From DATEOR01 sp963841425 (lineage in GTDB: Bacteria > Actinomycetota > Thermoleophilia > Gaiellales > Gaiellaceae): a DNA stretch of 64,000 nt. The stretch lies in NCBI GenBank assembly GCA_963841425.1, contig CAWJCL010000002.1, positions 1,054,001 through 1,118,000 of the forward strand. Reading direction: 5' to 3'. Made by a program: the position numbers and the translations under genes. Each line of letters starts with the position of its first letter. Positions within the stretch are counted from its first letter, which is position 1. Shown piece by piece: positions 23,617 through 32,072 of the stretch. The notes beneath the pieces are model-generated. The model did not search any database. It was not told the origin of the DNA and was given only the letters and a program-made list of their open reading frames with translations.

Positions 23617-25776
23617 CTGCTCAGTGACGTCCTAGCCCGTGGGCGACGCGCCGTCGTCGCACCCGACGAGCACGCAGACGACGAGCCTGCGCCGCGGCCG
23701 ATCCCCTTCGCTCTGATCGTTCTTGCCGCGCTCGTCGTCTGCGGCCTCGCCTCGCTTCTCCCGAACGGCGGGCCGCTGACCGCCGTGAAGCTTGCGATCG
23801 GCACGTGGGGAGTGCTGATCCTGCCCGGTGCCGTCATTCTCCGCCTCCTCGGCTGGCCGGCTTCGCCGGCCGCCGCGCTCCCGGCCTGCGCGGCCTGGAG
23901 CGTCACCGCCCTCGCACCCGGCTTCGTGCTCATGCTGGAGACAGGCGGCGGGGTGCCCGTGATCATCCTCTGGCTCCTCGGCGTCGTGGGCGCGGGCCTG
24001 CTCCTCGGCCGGGGAAGGCCGGTGGCGATGGACCTTCGGCTCACGCCCACGTTCTTCTGGTTCGCCGCGGGCGTCGCCGGCTTCGCAGCGCTCATGTGGA
24101 TCGGCAGCTGGAACAACGTCGGGGACGCCGTCGAGCACATCGCGCGGATGCGGAAGATCACGGATCTCGACCCGGCCGCGCACCACCTCGACCAGCTCGG
24201 GCTGCTGCCTCCGGACACCGGCCTGCACCCCGGCTATGCCTTCCCCCTCTGGCACGCGACCGGCGCGGCGATCGTCTGGCTCACGGGCCTCGACGAGACG
24301 GTCATGTTCCGCTTCTGGCCGGCGGCCTTGATCCCGTTCGTCGCCGCTGCGGTCTACAACGCGGGCCGCCAGATGTTCGGCTGCCGCGCGGCCGGCGCGG
24401 CGACGTGCATCGGCTATCTCGGCGCCTTCGCCTTCCCGATCGGCGTCGGCTACTTCAGCCAGATCTCGTATCCGGGCTACATCTCCATCTTCCTGTTCTG
24501 GCCGCTGATCATCGACCGCACCTTCACGTACCTGCGCGAAGGGGGCCGGGAGCCGATCTGGACGGCTGCCGCCTCGTCGTTCGTGGTCAGCGCCGCCCAC
24601 CCGAGCTACGCGCCGTTCATGATCCTCCTGCTCGCTGCGTTCCTCGTCGCGCGCTTCATCATGGCCCGCGATCGCAGGGACGACCTGCGCCGGCTCGGCG
24701 TGATGCTCGGCGCGGTCACCGTGCCCTTCCTCCTCTTCCTCGTCTGGCTCTTCCCCGCCGCCGACTCCTCCGCCTCGACGGTCTCGCGGGCGGGGGAGCA
24801 CTTCGTGTCGCTCGTGAACATGGACGGGAGCCTCGTGAGCATGAAAGCCGACTGGCTGACAAGGGGCGGGCCGATCGTCATCGCGGCGCTCGCGTGCATA
24901 CCGATCGCCGCGGCCGCAGGCCGGACTCGCGCGGCGGCGTTCATCGCGGGCACCTCCGCGGCCGTGATCCTCATCCTCATCGTCCCGTACTTCTTCACGC
25001 CGTTCGCCCACGTCATGTCGATCTCGCAGGGCCGCCGCTTCCTCTTCTACCTCCCGTTCGCCTTCGCGTTGACGGGCGGCGCGCTCGTCCTCGCGCGCTT
25101 CCGCTGGTTCGCGGTCGCAGGCGCGCTTCTCGCGGGAGCGTGGCTCCACCACGTCTTGCCGGGCGACTTCAAGTACATGCTGCGCGAGCCCGGTCCCGGC
25201 TGGCTCGCGTGGGTCGCGGGGGCAGGCGCGCTCGTGGCTATCGGTCTGGCCGCAACCCGCAAGGTCAACCTCCGCTACGGGGACAGCTGGTCGCTCGCGA
25301 TCGTGATCGCCTTCGTCCTCCCGACCGCTTTGGTCGGGATCCACGGGCTGAAGACGTACCGGCCGGAGCCTGCGCGGATCAACGACCACCTCGTCGCCGC
25401 GGTGAACCAGTACGTGGCCCCAGACGACGTCATCCTCGCCCTGCCGAAGCAGGCCTACCGGCTGAGCGCGCAAGCTCCGGTGTACATCGTCGCGGCGGCA
25501 GGCGGGCACGGCGGCGACACGACCGTGAACCACCATGCGGAACGGCGGCTCGACGCCAAGACGTTCTTCGACTCCAAGAACCCGGCAGAGCTCGAGGCGA
25601 TCCTCGCCCGCTGGGACCCGCAGTGGATCCTCGTGCGCAAAGACCTGCCGTACCCACGCGAGTTCATGCAGCAATACACGCCCGTGTACGAGGACAAGGT
25701 CTTCGCTCTCTACCCGATCGACCCGGCGACCATCGCACGGATCGACGCCGTGAAGAGTGGCTCCGCGGCCAACTAG
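23617..25776 (+). CDS. Large polytopic membrane protein, GT-C-like (paralogue of 2734-4860)
   Basis: About 719 residues if started at CTG 23617. The first RTG codon in frame is GTG 23785, but the open frame before it (23581 onward) encodes a hydrophobic helix (IPFALIVLAALVVCGLASLL) that matches the first helix of the 2734-4860 paralogue, so translation must begin earlier. CTG 23617 follows an AAGGGG stretch. Shared motifs are an acidic loop (NVGDAVEHIARMRK), GLHPGYAFPLWHA and the C-terminal WILVRKDLPYPREF. A GT-C-like transferase using lipid-phosphosugar is likely. It overlaps the flippase-like gene by 20 bases. Confidence 0.75.
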   Translation: MLSDVLARGRRAVVAPDEHADDEPAPRPIPFALIVLAALVVCGLASLLPNGGPLTAVKLAIGTWGVLILPGAVILRLLGWPASPAAALPACAAWSVTALAPGFVLMLETGGGVPVIILWLLGVVGAGLLLGRGRPVAMDLRLTPTFFWFAAGVAGFAALMWIGSWNNVGDAVEHIARMRKITDLDPAAHHLDQLGLLPPDTGLHPGYAFPLWHATGAAIVWLTGLDETVMFRFWPAALIPFVAAAVYNAGRQMFGCRAAGAATCIGYLGAFAFPIGVGYFSQISYPGYISIFLFWPLIIDRTFTYLREGGREPIWTAAASSFVVSAAHPSYAPFMILLLAAFLVARFIMARDRRDDLRRLGVMLGAVTVPFLLFLVWLFPAADSSASTVSRAGEHFVSLVNMDGSLVSMKADWLTRGGPIVIAALACIPIAAAAGRTRAAAFIAGTSAAVILILIVPYFFTPFAHVMSISQGRRFLFYLPFAFALTGGALVLARFRWFAVAGALLAGAWLHHVLPGDFKYMLREPGPGWLAWVAGAGALVAIGLAATRKVNLRYGDSWSLAIVIAFVLPTALVGIHGLKTYRPEPARINDHLVAAVNQYVAPDDVILALPKQAYRLSAQAPVYIVAAAGGHGGDTTVNHHAERRLDAKTFFDSKNPAELEAILARWDPQWILVRKDLPYPREFMQQYTPVYEDKVFALYPIDPATIARIDAVKSGSAAN

Positions 25777-26713
25777 CGAGCCGTCCGTCGCGGACGAGAC
25801 CGCAGTCCTCCCGGGCGGGCGCCTGGGCCGCCTCTACGCGCTGACGCGGCGGCCGCCCTCGAAGCGGACCCAGCGCCTCCTCCTCGGCATCGCCACCGTC
25901 GTCTTCCTCGTCGGCGGCTGGTTGGCGTTCAAGTCGCTCGACGTCACCTTGGACGAGATCCGCTGGGTGCCGATGGTGATCGCGGCGCTCGTCGGCGTTC
26001 CTCTCACGCTCGTCGCCAACACCTTCGAGTACCTCCTCTCGGCGCGGATGCTGCACCACCGCATGCGCTTCCTGCCCGCGCTCCAGCTGACGACCATGTC
26101 CACCGCCGCCAACCTGCTGCCGATCCCGGGCGCCTTCCTCGTGCGCGTCCAGGGACTGCGGGCAATGGGCTCGCGCTACGGCAAGGCGCTCGCCTCGACC
26201 GCCGTGGTCGGGCTCGTCTGGATCGGCGTGTCGGCCGTGATGGCGGCGATCCTCCTCGCCGTCGGGCAACGCTGGATTGCGGCGGGAATCCTGGCGGCGG
26301 CCGGTATCCCTCCGCTCGTCGGCGCGCACGCGTGGCTGCGCCGCGCCGTTTCGGAGACGGGAGAGCGCCGCCGGCTCGCGGGCCTCCTCGTCGCCGTCGA
26401 GCTCTTCGCCGTCTTCACGAACGCGGCCCGCCTCGTCCTGATCCTCATCGGGCTCGGCGTCGACGCAGACGTCGACCAGGCGCTCGTCCTCGCCGTGTCG
26501 AGCTCCCTCGCGGCAGCTGCGGGAATTCTCCCCGGCGGCTTCGGCCTGCGCGAGCTCATCGCCGCCGCGCTCGCCCCACTCGTCGGCCTGCCCGCCTCCG
26601 CGGGCTTCGCCGCGACGGCGATCAACCGCGTGATGGGGATCGTCGTGCTCGCGCCGATCACTGCCGCGCTCGCGCTCGGCTGGGGCCCGCGGCCGAAAGC
26701 CGAAGACGAATGA
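25757..26713 (+). CDS. Lysylphosphatidylglycerol synthase TM region/flippase-like protein
   Basis: 318 residues, about eight helices, same family as 4927-5892. The early segment is NLLPIPGAFLVRVQGLRAMG and the late GGFGLRELIAAALAPL replaces the usual GLGVREA. GTG 25757 lies inside the end of the membrane protein gene, showing coupling. The pairing of a GT-C-like protein with this family is repeated at 2734-5892, so they probably work together on a lipid-linked sugar. Confidence 0.85.
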   Translation: MAPRPTSEPSVADETAVLPGGRLGRLYALTRRPPSKRTQRLLLGIATVVFLVGGWLAFKSLDVTLDEIRWVPMVIAALVGVPLTLVANTFEYLLSARMLHHRMRFLPALQLTTMSTAANLLPIPGAFLVRVQGLRAMGSRYGKALASTAVVGLVWIGVSAVMAAILLAVGQRWIAAGILAAAGIPPLVGAHAWLRRAVSETGERRRLAGLLVAVELFAVFTNAARLVLILIGLGVDADVDQALVLAVSSSLAAAAGILPGGFGLRELIAAALAPLVGLPASAGFAATAINRVMGIVVLAPITAALALGWGPRPKAEDE

Positions 26714-27627
26714 GCCTCCCCAACTTCCTCATCATCGGCGCGGCCAAGGCCGGCACGAACGCCCTCTACCACTACCTGCGCCAGCACCCACAGGTCTACA
26801 TGAGCCCCTGGAAGGAGCCGAAGTTCTTCGCCTTCGACTCGGAGGCCGACCTCGGCTTTCGCGCGGCGAACGGGCGCGACGCACCGGTGAATGCGAGCGT
26901 CATCCTCGACCAGGCCGCGTACGAAGAGCTCTTCGACGACGCCCGCGACTCCGAGCTCGCGCGCGGCGAGGCCTCCACCCACTACCTCTACGTCGAGAAG
27001 TCGCCGGCTCGGATCAAGGCGCTCATCCCGGACGCGAAGCTCATCGCGGTTCTGAGAAACCCGGTCGACCGCGCCTTCTCCAGCTTCCTGCACCTCGTCC
27101 GCGACGATCTCGAGCCGCTCGACTTCGGCGCCGCCCTGGACGCCGAGCCGCAGCGGATCGCAGAGCACTACGCCTACCTCTACCGCTACACCGACATGGG
27201 TTTCTACTCCGAGCAGCTCGATCGCTACGAGAAGACGTTTCCGGAGAGGCAGCTCTGCGTCCTCCTCTACGACGACCTGCGCCGCGACCCCGAGGGGACC
27301 TGCCGGCGGATCTTCTCCTTCCTCGGTGTCGCTGAGGACTTCGTGCCGGACATGTCCGGGGAGTACAACCGCTCCGGCGTCCCGAAGCACCGCCTCATGC
27401 ACCGGCTCCTCAACCCCTCGGCACCCATGAAGCGGCGCCTCTGGAACGCGACGCCGGGCTTCGCGCGCGAACGCCTGCTCGACGCGCAGACCAAAATGGT
27501 CAACCGCAACCTGGAGCGCCAGACCATGCCCGAGCCCGAGCGCGACCGGCTACGCGAGGTCTTCCGGGAGGAGGTGGGCCGGCTCGAGACGCGGCTCGAC
27601 CGCGACCTCTCGCACTGGCTCGCCTAG
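26710..27627 (+). CDS. PAPS-dependent sulfotransferase (3 of 6)
   Basis: 305 residues. The phosphosulfate loop is IIGAAKAGTNALY (8-20), close to heparan sulfate N-/3-O-sulfotransferases, with KEPKFFAF (35-42) as the likely catalytic-base segment and VLRNPVDRAFSSF (114-126) as the 3-prime phosphate site. EYNRSGVPKHR follows near 220-235. ATG 26710 shares ATGA with the preceding stop. It converges with the GT4 gene, both ending in the palindrome CTAG. Confidence 0.9.
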   Translation: MSLPNFLIIGAAKAGTNALYHYLRQHPQVYMSPWKEPKFFAFDSEADLGFRAANGRDAPVNASVILDQAAYEELFDDARDSELARGEASTHYLYVEKSPARIKALIPDAKLIAVLRNPVDRAFSSFLHLVRDDLEPLDFGAALDAEPQRIAEHYAYLYRYTDMGFYSEQLDRYEKTFPERQLCVLLYDDLRRDPEGTCRRIFSFLGVAEDFVPDMSGEYNRSGVPKHRLMHRLLNPSAPMKRRLWNATPGFARERLLDAQTKMVNRNLERQTMPEPERDRLREVFREEVGRLETRLDRDLSHWLA

Positions 27628-28814
27628 CGGGCGCGCTTCGAGACCACGTCGCCGAGGATCTCGGTGTAGCGCGCCACCGTCGTCCGCAGGTCGAGCGCGC
27701 TGCCGCAGATCCGCTCCCGGGCCTGGCGCCCATAGCCGGCAAGCTTCTCGGGGTCGGCGAGCGCGCGCCGAAGGGCCTCCGCCAGCGATTTGGCGGAATC
27801 CGGCTCGGCGAGGAGCCCCGTCACATCGGGCTCGATCTGCTCGGCGAGGCCACCGAGGCGCGAGGCGATCACGGGCACGGCGGCGCTCATGCTCTCCGAC
27901 ATGACGAGCGGCGTCGTGTCCTGGTCGCCGTCGGCCGCCACCTTGGACGGGATGACGACGGCATAGGCGCTCCGAAGCTCATCCCGGATCATGGGGCGGG
28001 AGAGGCGACCGGCGAAGCGCACGCGCTCGGCGACGCCCAGCTCTCCGCTGAGCGCGCGCAAGCCCTCGGCGTCCGGCCCGTCGCCCCCGACCACGAGCGT
28101 CGCATCCGGCACCTCTGCGAGCGCGTTCAGAAGGACGTCGACGCCCTTCTTCTCCGCGAGCCGGCCGACGAACAGGAGCTGCCCGAAGACGGGCGTCCGT
28201 TCCCCGACCCCCTCCGCGAAGCCCTCCACGTCCACGCCCATCGGAATGATGGGTTGGGGAACCATGTCGACCTGCGGCACGGCCTCGGCGAGCGCCGAGC
28301 TCGTCAGCCCGACCACGGCCGCGTTCCGCATGATCACCCGCTTCAGCCACTGCAGGCCGCCGGCGCGCAGGGCGAACGCGTCCGCGCCGTGCACGGTCAC
28401 GACGTACGGGACGGAGAGAAGTCGCGAAACCAGGAGCGCGACGAAGCCGCCAGGCACGAGCCAGTGGGCATGAATCACGTCCGGGCTGAAGCGTCGCCCG
28501 GCCCGGAAGGACGACCACAGGAACGAGCCGAGGAGAAAGGGGATCTGGAACGCCGTCGCGGGCCGCGCCTTCAGGTTCGGCAGCATGGCTCCGTCCGCGA
28601 GCGACTCCCATCTGCGCGGGAAGTAGGCGAAGCGCTCGATGCGCAGGCCCTCGATCTCCTCCTCGCTCTTTCCGGCGGGCACGCGCGGCGCGACGATCAG
28701 GACGTCGAAGGTCTCCTGGAGGCCGAGCGAGAGGTCGAGGACGAACTGCGGCGTTCCGTCGTCGCGGACGGCAGGAAGCGTGGTCGCCAGGACCAGGACG
28801 CGGGCCTTGCTCAT
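27624..28814 (-). CDS. GT4 family glycosyltransferase (GT-B fold)
   Basis: 396 residues. The N-terminal acceptor domain has DVIHAHWLVPGGFVALL and VVTVHGADAF. The C-terminal donor domain has LLFVGRLAEKKGVDVLL, GGDGPDAEGL and the EX7E-like region (MSESMSAAVPVIASRLGGLA). It is a cytoplasmic retaining glycosyltransferase of the mannosyl/glucosyl type. ATG 28814 overlaps the stop of the upstream sulfotransferase gene (ATGA), so glycosyl transfer and sulfation are expressed together. Confidence 0.92.
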   Translation of the reverse strand: MSKARVLVLATTLPAVRDDGTPQFVLDLSLGLQETFDVLIVAPRVPAGKSEEEIEGLRIERFAYFPRRWESLADGAMLPNLKARPATAFQIPFLLGSFLWSSFRAGRRFSPDVIHAHWLVPGGFVALLVSRLLSVPYVVTVHGADAFALRAGGLQWLKRVIMRNAAVVGLTSSALAEAVPQVDMVPQPIIPMGVDVEGFAEGVGERTPVFGQLLFVGRLAEKKGVDVLLNALAEVPDATLVVGGDGPDAEGLRALSGELGVAERVRFAGRLSRPMIRDELRSAYAVVIPSKVAADGDQDTTPLVMSESMSAAVPVIASRLGGLAEQIEPDVTGLLAEPDSAKSLAEALRRALADPEKLAGYGRQARERICGSALDLRTTVARYTEILGDVVSKRAR

Positions 28815-29764
28815 CCCGGCGCGGTGAACGCGTAGCCGTACCGGAAAAGGAGCGGCGCGCTCACTGCCGTCGTCACCCACCGGTCGAGGCCGGACATGGC
28901 CGACTGCCATTCCTCGTCCGGGACGATAGCCACGTCGCCGAGCGAGAACTTGCTCGGGTTTCCGCCGACTCCGTGGGTCGGGTGCACGCGAGCCGTGTGC
29001 TCGTCGACGAAGGGCGCCTCGGCCGGATGGCCCGCGTGCTCGGCGATCGTGTTCAGGATCTCGCGCGGACGGGCCGCGAAGTCTTCGTAGCGCACGAGCA
29101 TCCACGGCACGTCGCTGCTCTTTCGATGCGTCCATTCGGTGGCGGCGTTCCGCGCGAGCCAGCTGAGCGCGCTGTAGCCGGCGCCGAAGCGCGGCATCTC
29201 CGTCGCGCCGTCCTCGTGGTCGCCCCAGCTCTTCCGCCGCCGCCACGAGTGGGCCACGGCGCGCGGATCGCGGACGAGGTGGACGACCACAGGCCTCACT
29301 TCCGGCACGAGCCCGAGGACGACCGGGTCCCAGGGCCACTTGGAGGCGTCGACGACCACCTTCGCGCCCGATTCCTCGGCGACCGCGCGGTAGAGGGCGG
29401 CCCGCACGCGGCAGTAGCGGTCGAGAGACTCCCAGCCCGCCCGCTCCGTCGGCTTCAGGCGCAGAAGGCGGGGCACTGCCCGCCACGCGAGAATCTCCTC
29501 CTGCCAGGTCTCGACCGTTGCCGGATCCGCGCCGGCCAGATGCGGATTGGCGACGACCTTGCTCCAGAGCTCGCATTCGGGCACCGTGCGCCCACACCCG
29601 CAACGTCCGCTTTCCTCCAGGCCCCACTTCCAGAGATGGTGCAGCTCCCCCGTGTTGCAGTAGGAGTCCAGCTGCCCGAGAAAGTGGGCGAGAATGTTGC
29701 TGCCGCTACGGCCCTTAGCGATGAGGTATAGAACGGTGAGCCGGTCGTCTACGGCCGCTTCCAT
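28811..29764 (-). CDS. Sulfotransferase family protein (4 of 6)
   Basis: 317 residues from ATG 29764. The P-loop-like site is LIAKGRSGSN (14-23) and the second cofactor site is LVRDPRAVAHSWRR (163-176). Between them is a Cys-rich loop (C36, then CGCGRTVPEC with C55, C57 and C64) that could bind a metal or form disulfides; I do not know this in other members. Longer starts at 29788 and 29812 are possible but would run into the divergent gene, and a TACGAT element 8 bases before 29764 favours the short form. Confidence 0.82.
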   Translation of the reverse strand: MEAAVDDRLTVLYLIAKGRSGSNILAHFLGQLDSYCNTGELHHLWKWGLEESGRCGCGRTVPECELWSKVVANPHLAGADPATVETWQEEILAWRAVPRLLRLKPTERAGWESLDRYCRVRAALYRAVAEESGAKVVVDASKWPWDPVVLGLVPEVRPVVVHLVRDPRAVAHSWRRRKSWGDHEDGATEMPRFGAGYSALSWLARNAATEWTHRKSSDVPWMLVRYEDFAARPREILNTIAEHAGHPAEAPFVDEHTARVHPTHGVGGNPSKFSLGDVAIVPDEEWQSAMSGLDRWVTTAVSAPLLFRYGYAFTAPG

Positions 29765-29772
29765 GACCGCAG

Positions 29773-29778
29773 ATCGTA
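29773..29778 (-). promoter_or_regulatory. Candidate leaderless -10 (TACGAT) for sulfotransferase at 29764
   Basis: TACGAT on the minus strand ends 8 bases before ATG 29764, within the 50-base divergent gap to the GT2 at 29815. Confidence 0.35.
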
Positions 29779-29814
29779 CGTGTGCCATCGTATGAGGCGG
29801 ACAGACGTACATTC

Positions 29815-30861
29815 ATGAAGCTCATCATCCAGATTCCGTGCCTGAACGAAGCGGAGACGCTGCCGACGACGCTGGCCGACCTCCCGCACGAGGTGCCCGG
29901 CTTCGACCGAGTCGAGTGGCTGATCATCGACGACGGATCGGTGGACGGCACCGCCCGCGTGGCGCGGGAGCACGGGGTCGAGCACATCGTCCGCTTCAAC
30001 GCCAACAAAGGGCTGGCGGTCGCATTTCAAGCCGGCATGGATGCGTGCCTCAAGCTCGGCGCGGACGTGATCGTCAACACCGACGCCGACAACCAGTACA
30101 GGGGCGAGGACATCCTCCGCCTGGTCGAGCCAATCGTTTCGCGCCGTGCGGACATGGTCGTCGGCGATCGCCGCGTGCAGCACCATCCCGAGTTCTCGCG
30201 CACCAAGAAGTTCCTGCAGCGGACCGGCTCCTGGGTGGTGCGGCGGGCGTCGGGCACCGACGTCCCGGACGCGACCTCGGGCTTCCGCGCCTATACGCGG
30301 GACGCGGCACTGCGCCTGAACGTTGTCTCGGGCTTCAGCTATGTGCTGGAGACACTGATCCAGGCGGGGAAGACCGACATTGCCGTGACGAGCGTCCCCA
30401 TTCGCACGAATCCTAAGACGCGCGAGTCGCGGCTCTTCAAGTCCACGTTCCAGTACCTCAAGCGCTCCGTCGGGACAATCTTCCAGATCTGGACAATGTA
30501 CGGCCCCCTGCCCGCCTTCCTCTGGCCCGCGCTCATCTTCGGGATTGCCGGCGGCGGATTGATAGGGCGCTTCCTCTGGCACTACGTCGAGTCGCCCGGG
30601 CCTACGGGCCACGTGCAGTCGCTCGTGCTCGGCGCCGCCCTGCTCATCGTCGCGTTCCTGCTCGTCATGCTGGGCGTCATCAGCGACCTGCTGCGCTCGA
30701 ACCGGATCCTCACGGAGCGCGCGCTGCACCGGATCCGCCATATCGAGCTCGCCCTCGGCGTGCCGCCGGAGAAGTCGCTCGAGGAGGTCTCGATCGTCGA
30801 CCCGGCGCTCGACTCGATCGAGGAGCGGCCGCTCTCGGCCCGCTCCTCGTCGTCCAGCTGA
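29815..30861 (+). CDS. GT2 glycosyltransferase, DPM1-like with C-terminal membrane helices
   Basis: 348 residues from ATG 29815. GT-A motifs are IQIPCLNEAETLP, WLIIDDGSVDGT and VNTDADNQYRGEDI. DATSGFRAYTRDAA and TNPKTRESRLF follow, as in polyprenyl-phosphate sugar synthases. Two C-terminal helices (around 235-255 and 275-300) anchor it. It probably loads a sugar on polyprenyl phosphate for a GT-C-type transferase. Its stop TGA abuts the opposing TGA of the next gene in the palindrome TGATCA. Confidence 0.9.
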   Translation: MKLIIQIPCLNEAETLPTTLADLPHEVPGFDRVEWLIIDDGSVDGTARVAREHGVEHIVRFNANKGLAVAFQAGMDACLKLGADVIVNTDADNQYRGEDILRLVEPIVSRRADMVVGDRRVQHHPEFSRTKKFLQRTGSWVVRRASGTDVPDATSGFRAYTRDAALRLNVVSGFSYVLETLIQAGKTDIAVTSVPIRTNPKTRESRLFKSTFQYLKRSVGTIFQIWTMYGPLPAFLWPALIFGIAGGGLIGRFLWHYVESPGPTGHVQSLVLGAALLIVAFLLVMLGVISDLLRSNRILTERALHRIRHIELALGVPPEKSLEEVSIVDPALDSIEERPLSARSSSSS

Positions 30862-31953
30862 TCAGCGCTTCCGGCGGCTGTACTTCGCGCGGTAGGCGGC
30901 CTTGCGCCAGCTGAGCGGCAGCTTCTCCCGGTAGTCGCGCGGCACCTTGTCGGCCAAGCGCAGGAGGGTCCCGCCGGTCTTGCCCTTCGTCGCACGCTTG
31001 CGCGGCCCGGCGACGATCGAGGACTGCGCGATCGCCTCGGAATCCTCGTAGAAGGAGACGTAGGCGGCGCGGGCCGCCTCGAGCTCCTGGACGACGCCGT
31101 CCATGTCGTCCGCGTCCTCCTCGGCGAGCTGGGAAACCAGGTCCCAGACGGCGTCGACCTGCTCGCGTAGCACGGTCGGGATGGCGAAGTCCTCCCAGTT
31201 CGCCTTCGACCGGCTGAGGCCCTTGTCGACGAACTCGTGGATGGAGACGATCGAGGCCGCGGGCGCGTCGCGGACGACGGAGAGATCCAGCATCTCGCCG
31301 ACGCGGCCGAGGATCCGCGTCCAGTCGTCGAGGAGGTCCTCGTAGCGGACGAAAACGCGCGGGCTCTCGCGCGTCGCACGCTCCGTGAAGAGCGTCTGGT
31401 TGAGCCAGCCGGCGGTGCGGCTGACATCGCTCTGCCAGTGCCCGTACGAACGCTGCTTCGAGTCGACCACGGCCGCGGGGTGGCGCAGCAACGTGGCGAA
31501 CCGCGGCGAGACGCCCACGTCCTCGGCGGAGCGCCTCCAGAGCGGCAGGAACCAGGAGAGGCGCGGATCCTTGACGAGCACGTGCTCGGAGGCGCGGAAC
31601 TGTTTCCCGAGCCAGTCGGCGAGCTCGTCGTGCGTGCCCTCGTCGAGGGCGACGTCGGCGGTGTACGACCAGGCGGAGGGGCGCGCGTCGGAGACCTGGA
31701 CTCCCGCCTTCGCCAGGAGGCGCGTGTGGAAGTCGACGACCCACTGGGACTCGGCGAAGCCGCGCGGGTTCGTGGAGTCGGCGGGCACCTCCGGCTGTGG
31801 CACGTGGTAGCCGAGCCGCTGGAGGATCCCGCTGAACAGACTGGTGCCGCTTCGCCCAGAGCCGGCGACGAGGACAAGCGTCCGCTCGGCCTTGCGCGCA
31901 GCCGGCTGCTCGACGTCGGTCGTTGTGGGTTCGGTGTCTTGAGAGATGGCCAT
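30862..31953 (-). CDS. Sulfotransferase family protein (5 of 6)
   Basis: 363 residues from ATG 31953. The phosphosulfate loop is VAGSGRSGTSLF (29-40). A LVKDPRLSWFLPLW segment and LLRHPAAVVDSKQ form the second cofactor site, and FVRYEDLLDDW is the usual late motif. The C-terminus is basic (RKAAYRAKYSRRKR). This subtype resembles sulfotransferases found beside rhamnan-type and other capsule glycosyltransferase genes. A TAATCT element stands 17 bases upstream. It diverges from the fused sulfotransferase-GT2 gene. Confidence 0.83.
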   Translation of the reverse strand: MAISQDTEPTTTDVEQPAARKAERTLVLVAGSGRSGTSLFSGILQRLGYHVPQPEVPADSTNPRGFAESQWVVDFHTRLLAKAGVQVSDARPSAWSYTADVALDEGTHDELADWLGKQFRASEHVLVKDPRLSWFLPLWRRSAEDVGVSPRFATLLRHPAAVVDSKQRSYGHWQSDVSRTAGWLNQTLFTERATRESPRVFVRYEDLLDDWTRILGRVGEMLDLSVVRDAPAASIVSIHEFVDKGLSRSKANWEDFAIPTVLREQVDAVWDLVSQLAEEDADDMDGVVQELEAARAAYVSFYEDSEAIAQSSIVAGPRKRATKGKTGGTLLRLADKVPRDYREKLPLSWRKAAYRAKYSRRKR

Positions 31954-32038
31954 CGGCTGCCCGGACCGGAAGATTATCGGGAGGAACTCGAGCAAGCTCG
32001 GCAAGGCGGCTCCCCAGGATCGGCCGGGTCGGCTTGCA

Positions 32039-32044
32039 TAGACT
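32039..32044 (+). promoter_or_regulatory. Candidate -10 (TAGACT) with Shine-Dalgarno for the fusion gene
   Basis: TAGACT lies 28 bases before GTG 32073, which is preceded by GGAGGTGA, a near-perfect Shine-Dalgarno. This is a leadered start. Confidence 0.4.
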
Positions 32045-32072
32045 GCGTCGCCGGAACCCTGCGGAGGTGAGC

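Noticed and set aside
23632..25674. 680-codon minus-strand frame opposite the GT-C-like membrane protein
   Set aside because: Charged, repeat-like composition typical of antisense of hydrophobic codons; no domain seen.
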